Assembly (NCBI RefSeq): GCF_901000735.1
Contig: NC_081544.1
Coordinates: forward strand, 31,943,235 to 32,007,234
DNA: 64,000 nucleotides
Direction: 5' to 3'
Source of the DNA: Corylus avellana
Lineage: Eukaryota; Streptophyta; Magnoliopsida; Fagales; Betulaceae
Part shown: one piece after another, positions 44,768-57,400 of the stretch
How positions within the stretch are numbered: the first letter of the stretch is position 1
How the letters are laid out: the number at the start of each line of letters is the position of its first letter
Notes under the pieces: generated by a model
Database searches by the model: none
What the model saw: the letters and a program-made list of their open reading frames with translations, nothing else
What the model was told of the DNA's origin: nothing
Position numbers and translations under genes: made by a program

Positions 44768-44801
<34 letters not shown>
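44768..44801. repeat. (TA)n microsatellite
   Basis: A pure TA run; another shorter one lies at 44562-44580. Confidence 0.9.
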
Positions 44802-44804
<3 letters not shown>

Positions 44805-45126
44805 TTTTAATAAATTTTTTAACAAATTTCACCTTGAATCTCTAAATTACCATCCGTTTTAACATTTTCCTTTTAAATTTCAAAATCTCTTAATTTGGAC
44901 TCCTAAACTTTCAGTTACAGTCAATTTGAACCCCTCAATTAGATTTTAAACTAAATTGTCATGCATTTATTTATATGTAAGAAGTATAATGATTTTTTAT
45001 TTTTTATTTTTTATAAAAAAAATTTAGTAGAAACTTCAACAATATATCATTATACTTCTTACATATTAAAAAAATGCATGACAATTTAGTTTAGAAAAAA
45101 AAAAAATTTAATCGATCATAAGTTAG

Positions 45127-45296
45127 GAATAATGTTATAAGTCTTCCTCGAGTCATTCCAAATATGATATAATTTTTAAAATTACCAATAGATCAAAAGT
45201 CAATAAATAACATCTTAAATTCAACAGTAATTTTAAAAGCCACATTATATTTGAGATGACTCTAAAAAGACTTATAATAGCATTACTCAACAAGTT
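45127..45296. mobile_element. Short inverted-repeat MITE
   Basis: Left AATGTTATAAGTCTTCCTCG and right AAAAGACTTATAATAGCATT are inverted, with arms continuing through GAGTCATTCCAAATATGATA. It sits in spacer upstream of MYB-3. Confidence 0.65.
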
Positions 45297-45725
45297 AGAA
45301 CACAGTACGGACACCAACAGTCTAAAATGGTTTTGATGATAATTCGGGTGACAGAAAGCAAAAATAAAGCTGACAATGATCATAAATTAAAGCAGGCCAG
45401 GTACAGACACCATATTCATTTTGCTGGTTATTAATGGAAACAAACAGACATGTGTTTTAATCACTTCCAATATTTAATCTCTTAATATCACACCGTTTGG
45501 CAGTTGGGAATCTGGTTCCAAAATCAAATTTTCATGAATAGAGCATTAAAACTTGTCTCTTTTTTTTTTTTAATTTAATTTTATTTTAAAATGAATTCCA
45601 TTAGTTAAAGCAAAGGCCGCATCATAATCATTTAATTTTCCCTACGTTAAAAAAAAATAACATTACAGAGCGGGTGGATGTTCTGGTTTGTGGTCCTGTT
45701 GCATTCGTGCATGTGCGTTGTTAAA

Positions 45726-46373
45726 TGGCCTTGAGCCTGAGGGAATTAGTTGGGGGATTAATGTATACTAAAATCCTAAGCAAATTTTGGTTGGTTGGGA
45801 AGTGAAAGTCCCAACCAACGACCAAAAATTAGATTCAATTAAAATAACCACACAAATTTTGGAAATGAAGTGGCTCTTTGGCTTCTTATATTTATGTATC
45901 AATTAAACGTCCATCTTTGGTCGGTCAAGATCCTAATAACCATTCCTAATATTTTTTGTCAAGTAATAAACACTATCAATTACGCAGAAGAAATTAAAAA
46001 GTTGATTTTGGTGGCCATCAATTAGAGCGGTCCGTTGGTAAGCAGGCAAACAAATTAGGTAGGGCACGTAGCATTCAATCCCCCTATCACGTACTGCACG
46101 ATGATCCAACGGCAAAGGGATGCAATAATATTCATATTTCCGTCGTAACCAAATATAAAACAAGCAGTTATACCAATTAAATGGATCCCAACCCCCAATG
46201 ATCAAACACCCGGCCCACCTAAATGACCTAATTCCCTTGAATTTCAATAAAAATAACCAACCTGCTCATTTAAGAAGCTAGGCAAACAAATGGACTCAAG
46301 AGTCCGGCCCAATTCAATTCCACACAGATAAAAGCAACCCAATGCATCCCTAGGAAGACCATTTTGAATTGGA
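45726..46373. other. Spacer between the MYB array and UCP3, with duplication markers d and e
   Basis: 46085-46210 and 46277-46325 align with 26380-26480 and 26810-26860. The duplicated unit therefore extends to within about 250 bp of the UCP3 stop codon. The frame at 45933-46247 has no domain. Confidence 0.55.
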
Positions 46374-46536
46374 TAATGCTACATATATTTTCACTTCTTT
46401 ATACTAATAAGAGGTGGATTTTAAAACTACCATTGGATTAAAATCCGATAAACACCAATTTCATATCTAATGGTGGTGGTTTTAAAAGCCACTTAGAAGT
46501 GTGGAGATACGAGTGTGAAAAAATAGATTGCCATTA
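46374..46536. mobile_element. MITE in the UCP3 3' flank/3' UTR
   Basis: Left TAATGCTACATATATTTTCAC and right GTGTGAAAAAATAGATTGCC pair as inverted repeats, with arms containing GGTGGATTTTAAAACTACCA. It begins only 32 bp past the UCP3 stop, so it probably forms part of the 3' UTR. Confidence 0.65.
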
Positions 46537-46568
46537 GTAGCAACAGTAAAAAGTTGCCAAATAATTTA

Positions 46569-49500
46569 TCAGAAGGAAGAGAGCCCTGCAATTTGTCGGA
46601 ATTTCTCATAAGAGACCCAAAAAACAAATTGCCATGGACCAAGCCTAGCCCATGTCGGAAAGAACCCCTTCCATGGTGCTCTTAATCCTTCAAATCTAAC
46701 AGTCTTCATCAGACAATCATAAGAGCTGCTGTACTTAATCTTCCCTTCCTTGTCTGCTGCCTGGTTCATCATTCTTGTCTTTACTACATCAGCTGGACAA
46801 CTCAAAGCAGTAGCCGAAAGACCTGACATAATAGAAGCCAACGTGTGGGCATAGATATTATCTTGAGCTATCTTATTTTGAATAACAAAACGTTTTGCAT
46901 GATCATAGCATGCTAATTCCCCCATATTCACCAAAAATGCTCTTTGAACATTTGGGAAAACTCCTTTCCAAAGTCCTCCAAAGCCTTCCATGCGCACAAT
47001 CTTGTTTAAAGCATCAAAAGGCCCCGAGTATCTAGGTTGGAGACCTTGGCTCACCATCCGGCCATCTGCTTGCATCCTCACTTTAACAAGATCAGCAGGG
47101 CTTGCCACTATCTGCACAACTAATGGAAATAGAAAAAAGTACCGTTACTTATCAAACAAATATGTAATTTATGATACAAAAACAGAATTTTCCTTGTTAA
47201 TCCAATATCCGTTGCAGTATAACATCATTTTGCTACCATAACATAAATTTGTTCATCCACACATGACATGACATGACATGGATCATTTAGCGGTAAAGCT
47301 GCCGTAGACTGAAAATGCTGAAAATCTCTAGGTCTGGTGATCAGATATGAAATAGAAACAGTGGATTTAAGGAGCCTCAAATGAGGACGCCAATAATCAA
47401 TTTTCCTAGCCAATGCTTCAACAGGAGTACATTCATTTGGAGGGTTAAAGAAATTTTTTTAATATTCTGTAAGGGCTAAAAAAAGATTGAAGAGCATAAT
47501 GCCCCTACTTCTAATTTTTTAGCCAGTTGACATCCTCCATGGAACAAATGAATGGTTTCAGATTTTCCTCTTGAAGACAAAGGAATGCAGGATGATTTTT
47601 CATCATCCTAAAAATAAGAGCTCCACGAACATCAACTATATTGTAAGATGTAAGCACTAAAAGATCAGTATTCAATAGAGAAACCTAGAAACCAGCACTA
47701 AAAGATCAGTATTCAATAGAGGAACCTAGAAACCAACTTTGTCAATAGAATACAACCCAACGTGATGGTCAATAATCCGGCTTTATGCACTTCATGGCAT
47801 ATATTTGAGTGCTTCAACTAAGATATTGAATATATGCACTTCATGGCATACAATTAGGCCATTAGACATTACAAATTGAATGGTATTTGAGGGGAGCCAA
47901 CTAAGATATTGAATATATGCACTGTGCTTCAACCGTTACAAGGTCTTATTAAATGGGTATATGCACTTCATGGCATACAATTAGGCCTTTTCTGGGACTT
48001 CCTTAGGCCATCAGGTTTAGTGTTTGTTGGAGTGCTTTGCTTTTAGCTCTAATAGATTGCATCTGAGCTTTGTAATCCTTTTTAGCTTGTGATATGCTCT
48101 AGTCTTAATTGGTTTTACCAAATGTTTCCATTTGTAAGTTTGTCATTTACGTTGTTTTATAGCATCCCTAGAATTTGTATTTCAGCAATTAGAATTCTAT
48201 GCTCTGCTATTAGCACTTCATAGAATACAAATTTGTAGTTGTGCCCTTTGGACTTACAAATGCTCCACCGACAATCCAATCCCTCATGAATGAAGTCTTT
48301 AAAGATGTTATTCGTAAGTTCACTTTGGTAATCTTTGATGACATTTTAACTTATAGTAGAACTTGGGAAGAGCATTTACAACATATTAATGTAGTCTTGA
48401 ATTTTAAAGACAACAGTTATTTGCGAGGAAGAAGAAATGCCAATTTGGCCAAGAACTTAAGCCATTTAATCAGACAGCAAGGCGTGCAAATGGACCCTGA
48501 TAAAGTAAGTGGCTGCAATGTTGGAGTCGCCTAAGCCTACAACTCTCACAGCTTTTTGTGTGTTTCTTGGCTTAACCACGTACTATCGTAAGTTTGTACA
48601 ACAATTATGGTATAATAACTTGCCCTTTAACCCAAAGTCTGAACAAAAATTCTTTCATTTGGTATTCTCTTGCGGAACAAGCTTTCATGCACAGCTCAAA
48701 CAAGTAATGAATCAAGCCCTTGATTAGAGTCTACTGGATTTTTCCAAGACTTTTGTGGTAGAATGTGATGCATCTGATTCAAGGGTGGGGGCAGTTTTGA
48801 TTCAAGAACAACTGCCAATAGCCTATTTCAGCCAAGCTTTGCATGGAAAAAATGTAACACTCTCGACATATAAGAAGAAAATGATTGCTCTTGTTTCTTC
48901 CAAAAATAAATGGCAGCCATACTTGGTAGGGAACCAGTTTATTGTGTGGACAGACTAAAGGAGCTTGAAGCATTTGTGGCAACCAAACCATCTCCACTGA
49001 TGCACAGCAGAAGTGGTTGGTAAAATTGCTTGGTTATGACTTCACCATAGAATGTAAAAACTACATGTCCAGCTGGGCTACTGCAGCCCTGCCCGATCCC
49101 CTCCCAAATTTGGGTTGATATCTCGATGAACTTTATTGATGGTCTCCAAAAAGTCAAGAGGGTAGAACCATCCTCTTGGTAGTAGACTGTTTTTCCAAAT
49201 ATGGCGACTTTACTCCCATCAACCACCAATACACGGCACCATTGCCCATGTTTTCTTTGAGCAAATCTTTCGATTGCATGGGATGCCACATTCCATAGTT
49301 TGCGATCAGGACCTGGCATTCACAAGTACATTTTGGTGCAAGTTATTCAGTTTGAATGGTACTAAATTTAATTTAAGCCCCTCCCACCATCTTCAAATGG
49401 ACAAATAGAAGTGGTCAATAGAACGATTGAAATGTAACTCCATTGTTTTACAAGCTCTAATCCTAAAAAGTGGGTGTAATGGCTGCCATAAGTGTGGAAT

Positions 49501-51182
49501 TGGTGGAGAAAACTCTTTACCCAAAGAGATAGAGTGTTGCAGGATGTTAGGGAGGATTTACGTGAAGCCCAAAATTGCATGAAGTTAGTTTATGATAAGC
49601 AACATGAGGAGCAGCAGTTTCAGGTAGGCGATGGGGTCTACTTACTTCTACAACCATACCGGCAGTCCTCTCTTGATGTTAGAAAAAATCTGAAACTTAC
49701 TCCATGTTTTCATGGGCCCTATAAAATTTTACAGAACATCGGACAAGTTGCATATAGGTTGGAGCTACCTCATGGATCCAAAATTCACCATCTATTTCAT
49801 GTGTCTCTCCTTAAGAAACAGCTAGGCATAAGAGCTGTTGTGCAAGCTACCCTTCTTCCCCTGGATTCACCTGAAGCTATTTTGGATCAATGAAAGAAGA
49901 AAAACCAGCAGGAGATATCAGTCCATTGGCAAGGCTTGTCCCCAGCTGAAGGCTGAAGCTACTTGGGATGACTCTTCTGACTTCCACCTTGGTTTCCAAC
50001 CTTCTCCCTTGAGGACAAGCGCCCTTTAAAGGGAGGAGGAATGTTACAACAGGATAAGGGGGGAGAGGAAACGAAAAGGCAGAGGACAGTGGAACTTTGG
50101 GTCAGAATTAGAAGCAGCATGGACTCTACTTCAATGTGCATGGGGCAAAGAGGACTTCCAAAAGATTATTGTTATGCTTGTTATCAATGTTATGAGCTCG
50201 GCCATTGCTTGTAGGTCGAAGACTTCAACACTTCTATTATGTTGCCCTCATCCCATTCCTTTCTCTCAGAGGTGGCAGGTCAATAGGCTTGTAATTAGTT
50301 ATCTTATTCGATTAGGATCAATAAGTTATTTTATGTCACAACTTGGGATTTGCTATCTTAGTTCATGCTTCTCATTTGTAAGCTATAAAGGAAGCCCCTC
50401 AGGAATAAAAGACAATCAATTGCAAATTTTCCAGAAAGTTACTCTTATCAAGAAGGTCAAGGTTTCCTCGAATTAGCCTACCTTTAATTTCCACTTTAAT
50501 TATCTTTTCTTTCTTAAGTTAGGGTTTCCAAAATAGGAAACCAACGTAACAAAGACCTGCTTCTTTACCAGTATCAAAGCCCCTCATACGATCAGTTTAC
50601 ACTGTTAAGCAAAACTGTTCGGTTCTGAGTTCTTCTTCATGACAATACCTGTTGCTTTCTACATTTCTGAAATAGTGGGCAAGTTCTTTGGTACTTATCA
50701 CTAATCAATCGGTTACATTTGCCTCTGAATTATGAACCAATTCTATACAAAACTAATAATTAAAGAGCTACAACAATTAAACAGAAAACCTATAAATCGT
50801 AAAGAAAAACGAGAGGGGCTCTTACCTGAGCGATGAATCCGGAGAAACCGCCGATGAGAGCCTTGCTGGAGAGCGAAAGGGAGCCAGCATCAGTGCAGAC
50901 GACGTTCCTGAGGTGCTCGTAGCCGACGATCCGGATGGGCGTATAGAAGAGGTGCCTGAGAATAGCTGGGGATAGGCCCTTGTAGAGCCCCACTGGGCCT
51001 TGCTCGCGCACGATCTCAGAGGCCACCCGGAAAGCGTTGGTCCGCCCCGCCGAGGACTCGCCATGGAGCTGAAGCCTGGTCTTCGTTAGGTCTATCGGGA
51101 ACGTCGTCGTCTCCGCCACCATGGCCGCGAGTGACGTCAGCAATATCTTCGTGTTGGCCCGCTTACCGTCGCTTGATCCCAT
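46569..51182 (-). CDS. UCP3: Mitochondrial uncoupling-protein-type carrier (UCP3/PUMP3-like)
   Basis: Exons are 51182-50826 and 47111-46569 (357 and 543 nt; 299 residues), phase 0, GT-AG. The three repeats of the mitochondrial carrier family show their P-x-D-x-x-K-x-R signatures at residues 29-36 (PIDLTKTR), 124-131 (PADLVKVR) and 225-232 (PADVVKTR). Each begins a helix pair, giving six membrane helices in the inner mitochondrial membrane. Overall sequence follows Arabidopsis UCP3 (PUMP3) closely, including the [20 protein letters not shown]-terminus. Plant UCPs transport dicarboxylates/aspartate or protons; the substrate here is inferred only. The 3714-bp intron hosts a gypsy remnant. A head-to-head promoter is shared with APC2. 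Confidence 0.95.
47653..47734. repeat. 41-bp tandem duplication in the UCP3 intron
   Basis: Two copies of GCACTAAAAGATCAGTATTC plus 21 further bases differ at one position. Further diverged repeats of TATGCACTTCATGGCATACA occur at 47784, 47835 and 47960. Confidence 0.9.
48210..50041 (+). pseudogene. Broken Ty3/gypsy pol in the UCP3 intron (RT, RNase H, integrase tail)
   Basis: Reading plus, antisense to UCP3: the RT core (VPFGLTNAP, then [17 protein letters not shown]) at 48220-48420, [10 protein letters not shown] and [13 protein letters not shown] to 48600, RNase H ([30 protein letters not shown]) at 48755-48958, and [20 protein letters not shown] sequence near 49000-49060. Integrase pieces ([11 protein letters not shown], then [12 protein letters not shown]) follow at 49105-49440. 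The C-terminal part with [12 protein letters not shown] and [20 protein letters not shown] is at 49492-49893. Stops and frameshifts are frequent. RT upstream of the FGLTNAP motif, protease and gag are absent, so the 5' part is lost. Confidence 0.9.
50042..50551 (+). mobile_element. 3' LTR of the gypsy element in the UCP3 intron
   Basis: It follows a polypurine tract (AAAGGGAGGAGGAA) directly. It begins TGTTACAACAGG and ends CCAACGTAACA, so the termini are TGTTAC..GTAACA. No upstream LTR is found, consistent with 5' truncation. Confidence 0.7.
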
Positions 51183-51481
51183 CGTTCATGGCACACAACA
51201 CGGAGAGAGAGAGTCTGAAACGAGGCCATCTTTCATAAAACGACACTCTCGTTATTGTCGCTTTGGCTTTGTCGTCTTTTTCACAAACGACATAAATGTT
51301 TAGAGCGCGGTGAACATTTCGCACGTAACTTACAAAAAAAAAAAAAAAATTTGGCACGTGACAATCAGAGTGGAAACCGAGTGCGCAGTGAGCACTGCGC
51401 CGCAGAGCCTTCCCTTCGCCTTTCAATCTCAAGCACTGGCGGCAAACCCAAAGGCTTGTTCAAAAGGAGTGTGAGACAGTG
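51183..51481. promoter_or_regulatory. Divergent promoter shared by UCP3 (minus) and APC2 (plus)
   Basis: Only 299 bp separate the two start codons. The interval contains a G-box (GGCACGTGAC, 51353-51362), a poly-A tract (51333-51348), GC-rich patches near both ends and a GAGAGAGAG run near the UCP3 start. No strong TATA box is seen for either gene, as is common for housekeeping bidirectional promoters. Confidence 0.75.
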
Positions 51482-54400
51482 ATGACCACGGAGGAGGAAG
51501 CGACGTCGTTAGTGCGTAACTTAGGGATTCTGGACACTCTCAGTGACGATTCGATCCAAGAGATCGTCGGGAGCTACAATGGCTTCTGTGCGGCCACCGA
51601 GGCCCTCCTCAACGGCGCCGGAGACCTCTCCGTGGACCCCAAATTCGTCGCTCACGTCCATGGCCTCTGCAACCACGGCCTCCGCTCTCTTGTCCGAGAC
51701 CACTTTCTTCGAGCACTAGAGGTACTGTTTTGATGTCCATTGGAAATTGAATTGCCTTTTGTTATTCATGCTTCAGATTAGGGATGAGTCTCTCTGTATT
51801 CCAAATTTTGCAGGAAACCTTTGAGAAAAACGGAGCGTCAAAATTTTGGCGGCATTTTGATGCTTACAGCAATGTCGCACTCCTATGTAAAGTGAGCTTG
51901 AACTCTCTCCAGCATTACTCCATTTTAATTAATTAATTAATTAGTTGAATGATTGGAATTATTGATATATGCAGGCACGCGAGGGTGAAGTGGAGCGGGT
52001 ATTGTGCAAAGCTCTGGAAGACATATGTTTGGAAAAGCTATACCAGGAGAACTGCTTGTTGGCGTTAGTTCACGCTTTGCCCTCCTACAGGGATCAGACA
52101 TCGGGGAGAGCCCATCTCTTCTCTACGTACCAATTACTCGTGTCTTCGGTGCTTATGGCGACCCTTCCTCGGCATTTTTCAGGTATATAATCTATGACCA
52201 ATTCCTAATGTGCTTGAGCTTAGAGCTTTTGCTGAGTTAGACTTCAATGATTGTTATTTGATAATAAGCGGTGTCAGGCCGAGTTTGTATAATATAGATT
52301 GAAAGTTTGGGTGATGCATACTATGGATTGATTGGATTCTAGTGAATCCAAGGTTCTTTGAGTCCTGTCTAGTGGGTTGGGTATTGCTTTGATCTCTGCA
52401 TGTCAGTATCCATAATAAATGAAGACAGTCTATTTCATGGCTTATACAGAACAAAATAAGCTGAGAGCGTGATTTATGATCATTCAACTAAATTATTTTG
52501 TTATCTTCTGGAGTTCCCTCACAACCATAGCTCCCCCGCCCACCCACAAAAAATAAAAAGGTCAGAAACCCTAAAAATAAAATGTGCATAACCTTTTTTC
52601 TTTTTGAAGCGTCATGTACCATTGAGCAATATGATTGAAATGGAGAGGCTTTAAGAAGCATCTAATCTCTATGTTTTTTGGGGATCCATATTACTAGATG
52701 AAGCCCATCAGATTTTTTATTTTAAGTTAATTTTGTTCCACCCTCCATTGTTCGTTTGTGTACCAAAATCAGAACAACACTGCCACACTGGTATTTTCTG
52801 GAAATACCAAAGAGTGGCTGAACTCATCAAGAAACTAGATGCAGATTGGGCAGCCTTCCTTCTTGTCTTGATTCACTAAGTGTTGGATTGCTCTTCCAGG
52901 TATATGGTCTATATATTTGCCACCGCTCAGTTCACCATTCAGTACAGATCACACGTAAGAGTAAAACTGTGCTTTGTATCAGTTTTCCGCGTTCTTGGGA
53001 TTAAGTGGGTTATGCATGGTGGATGATAGAGTTGTTGGCTTGTTGAAGAGGTTAATTTAGAAGCCACTGTAATATAGATGTGTGGAAGTTGATTACTCTA
53101 TGCTTAATGTGGTGCATTTAGAGAGAACATAATGCTTGCAACTTCGAAGATTGTGAGAGCACTGTGCCAAAGTTAAAAGCCATTATGTTCAAAAAAATTT
53201 ATATTTGGATGGTTGCTTACAACCGTGATTGTTTTTCTAATTTCTTAAAGTTTCTTGATTGGTGTTTTTCTTCTACTTCCTGATTGGTTTTTCTCTTGTA
53301 TACTCCCTGCATATTTTTGGGTTGCTCCACTACTTATGAGAATGAATTGCTTAAATAAAATAATTGATTATCTAGGCTGGATATCTTTCTTAGAAGCTTT
53401 ATGTTGTGTAACAGTTATACCACTCCATGCATATCTGCTTTTCTTTTGCCCCTCTTTTCTTCTAACAATGCCCTGGACCCTGGTAGTAACTTCCATTTCT
53501 TTTAAACTCTGCAATGTTCTTAGAGATACTCCACTGGTATTTTAAGGGAAGATTGGAGGAGTTAAGTACAATCATGGCTGGAGAACTTAATGGTGACAAT
53601 GAATCTCAAGAAAAAGATGACATGGATTTAGATGAAAAAAGCAAACTTGCCTATCGAACTGGTGAAATGGATATTGATGAATGCTATCACCAAGTCAGGT
53701 TCTCAGAGAACAATAAATTGGTGAAGAACATTGGGAAGGTTGTTCGTGATCTTAGAAATCTTGGATTTACGTCTATGACTGAAGATGCCTATGCTTCTGT
53801 GATCTTTCTGCTTCTAAAGGTGAGCGAGCATGTGTTCCATTTTGGTCATATGTCCAGCTTATTTCTGTTCACCTCCACATCAGCTCTTTTCCTTTTTTTC
53901 TCCCCAATATCCTATTGTACATTCTCTTTTTCAAATATCTGCTCACTTTCTTTTTTTTCCTTATATGTAACTCACCTTTGGGTCCCATCTAAATATTCCT
54001 GTATGCATGGCAGGCTAAAGTACATAATCTCGCTGGTGATGATTACAGGAGTTCTGTTCTGGAATCCATTAAACGATGGATACAGGTTATACTGTTGTCT
54101 TTGCGTAATCTTATCTCCCCGCCTGCCCCCCAACAAAGCAATAATTAAAATTATTGATGTCTTAACTTGTCAATAGTTTATCTATCCAAGTTGTTTTCAT
54201 TTGCATAGTACATATGATTTAATAAATTGGATGCACTTTTTAAGTTATTGGCTTTGCTTTTACTGATCTACACCATATCAGTATGGTTTCTTGTCTATCA
54301 TGGAAGGAAGGTTATTGGCCAATTGTTGAAAGTTTTTTAGTGTTATCAGCTGGGCATGTTATTTCGTTGGTTTAAACATATGCTTGGGCATTTGACATAA

Positions 54401-57400
54401 ATTAAATCTTGCTTATCATATTTACATGTGCAAAGGTATATGCTTGGGTATTTGATATAAATTACATATTGCTTATCATATGTACTCGTACAAAATTGTA
54501 TTACTCCCCCGTCTTACAATAGATGATGTCATTTTTTTTTGGGATATTCCAGAGTAGATGAACTCTTCTGAAATGAAAGCATTTATCCACTGGAATTCCC
54601 ATATTACCTTCAAATTTAAACTCACATTTCTCAAATTTGAACACATTTCTTGGCCTAGCTAAGGGTGTTTTAAGAAGAATGTATGTATCGTTAAAATACT
54701 TGTTGTTTGTAAACTTTCATCTATTGTAGGATGGAGGGAGTGGTCCTTTTCTCATAAGCTGTAGTTTGATTAGACTAAAGGAACTTCTGTGCGTCTTTTT
54801 CAGTTTAATGCTCGTGTAGTGGGCTCTTTTGTATACTTCCTGTGTACATGGGTTGCGCCCCTTGCGCTTTTTATATAATGCCTTTTACTTATCAAAAAAA
54901 AAAAAAAAACGTCTGTAATTGCCCAAAAGTGCTTCCTGCACAGAATCAATGTCATCTGCAAGATTATGTAAACTTAAATATTCTTTCTCATGCCATGTTT
55001 TGTATTTCTTTTGCTCATTTTCTTAGTTTCCTCCATTCTGTTTTCTAGTTTTATTATTATGCTACAAATAAATGACTCCTCATACTTGGAGGTATGTTGC
55101 CCAGGCTGTACCCCTCCAGTTTTTGCGTGCGCTTCTTGCTTATCTTGGTGACTCTGTTAGTTATGATAGTCATTCGTTTGGTCAAAAATCACCTTTGGCT
55201 TCACATCCTTCTTCATGCTATCCTGGAATTGATACTCCCTCTGAAGGACTTGTTAGATGGCAGCTGCGGCTAGAGTATTTTGCTTATGAGACATTGCAAG
55301 ATTTGAGAATAGCCAAATTATTTGAGATAATTGTGGATTATCCTGACAGGTGATCTTAATCTGGTTTTTTCACTTGTTTCCTATTATAGACTTAAAGGAA
55401 TAGCTTTAGTCGTTGAGTTGTCAAATTATGCAATGGACTTGCTCTATACTTGCATATTAAAAATAGAGAAAAGAATTTGGTTTGTGCAGTGGGTAGTGAG
55501 AACTGCAACACATTTGGTGTTATGAGATCTCTCTATCAAATGGATAATGAAATGGTTTTTTTTTTTTTTTTTTATGTAAGTAATGTTGTACATATCAAAA
55601 AGCCCAGAGGGGCGCAACCCTAGTACACAGGAAGTATACAAGAAAATGGATAATGAAATGGTGATATATAATACAATCACTTGAGTGCCCAAAAGATTCA
55701 AACTATGGCTATCCTCATGCATGCGATTTTCCAATTTGAATTTTTTGTTGAAGAACTTGTTGGACTGATAGAGGGGAATACTTTGTGACTCATTGCTTAT
55801 GTGATGGAGAATTTCTTAATAAATTCCAGTATATCTTTGAATAAAATATGAATCAAAGGGATTTTACATTTCAGCTTCAATTTTGATGCATTACAGGGAA
55901 TTAATTTGAACCATCTTATCCCTAGTGTGGGTGAACAATCACTCTGTATCTTGAAGAGATAAAGAGTGTTATATTAGGTTTCACTTACCTATTTAGTGTT
56001 TTATTTTGCTGGCAAGGATATGTATGTGAAGGTTGATCTTGTCCTTGAATTTGTGCATATTATTTAATAAGTAAGATGTAGACTAAAACTGCATATCACA
56101 TTAATGCATTTTCCACGGAAGTTATTATGAACTTTGTTACACTGTCTTTTTAAAAGACTACCATGATTCTCGTTTCTTTTATCTATGCCATATTAGAGAG
56201 CAGATTGGAAGGGTATAGGCCATACCTAATTAAAGCAGTATTTTCTGTCTGTTGCATGATTAAAGTTAATGATATTGACATAAGATATTCTTGGGTGACT
56301 CCTTGAACCATTTCTCCTTTCCTAAATCTTCTCTATATGTTTTGCAGCTCTCCGGCTATTGAAGATTTAAAACAATGTCTTGAATATACTGGACAACATT
56401 CTAAGCTGGTTGAATCATTTATCTCGGCTCTACGATATCGTTTGCTTACTGCTGGTGCCTCAACTAATGATATATTGCATCAATATGTTTCAACTATCAA
56501 AGCACTGCGAACAATAGACCCAGCAGGTGTTTTTCTTGAAGCAGTTGGTGAACCAATAAGAGACTACTTGAGGGGAAGGAAAGATACAATAAAATGTATT
56601 GTTACAATGCTTACCGGTGGGACTGGTGGAAATCCAAATGTATCTGGAAATACTGGGGATTGCCTTCTTGAAGAATTAAATAGAGATGAAGAAAGTCAAG
56701 AGAATACTAGTGTTGATGATGATTTCATCACCGATGAGAAGCAAGCATGGATCGATGCTTTACGGTATTGTTATGCTATCACGTTTGTGGATGACATGTA
56801 TTTTAGTTGTACCCTTCAGCTTGCTATGTTATTCTGCTGATTATATGTCTGCATGAATTGTTCCTTTTCAGCTGGGAGCCTGATCCTGCAGAAGCTGACC
56901 CATCAAAAGGTAGTAGGAACCGGAGGAAGGTTGATGTACTTGGGATGATTGTTGGTATAATCGGTTCAAAGGACCAACTGGTCAATGAATATCGTGTTAT
57001 GCTGGCTGAAAAGCTTCTAAACAAATCTGATTATGACATTGACTCAGATATACGTACTTTAGAACTTCTCAAGGCAAGCAGTTTATTCATTGAAGCTTGT
57101 GATCTGTTGAACTAGGTCTTCTGGTTGAAGTTGACATCAGGGGTTCCCTTTGTCGTGATAAAATTTCCCACCTTAATTTTCATATTTGTGCTGTCATCCT
57201 GCAGATACATTTTGGAGAGAGCAGCATGCAGAAATGTGAAATAATGCTCAATGACCTGATAGATTCAAAGAGGACAAACACCAATATAAAAGCAACCATT
57301 ACTCAGCCATCTCAGACGGGTAACTTTTGAATTTAAAATTACGATAAACTATGATAGAGCAACATTCTATCAAGTTTGATGGGGGCTTGCCGATTTTAAT

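Larger units (their letters stand above)
43255..45725. other. MYB-3 unit upstream duplication block with four TGATGATAATT repeats
   Basis: Marker b is at 43255-43290 and marker c at 45487-45515. The unit AAAATGGTT(T/C)TGATGATAATT, followed by AAATAAAGCTGA and ATCATAAA, occurs at about 43452, 43548, 44650 and 45327, and once in the MYB-2 unit at 34457. MITEs lie between the copies. No coding sequence is present. Confidence 0.65.

Noticed and set aside
45933..46247. 104-residue frame beside UCP3
   Set aside because: The paralogous block at 26380-26860 does not keep the frame, and no domain is visible.
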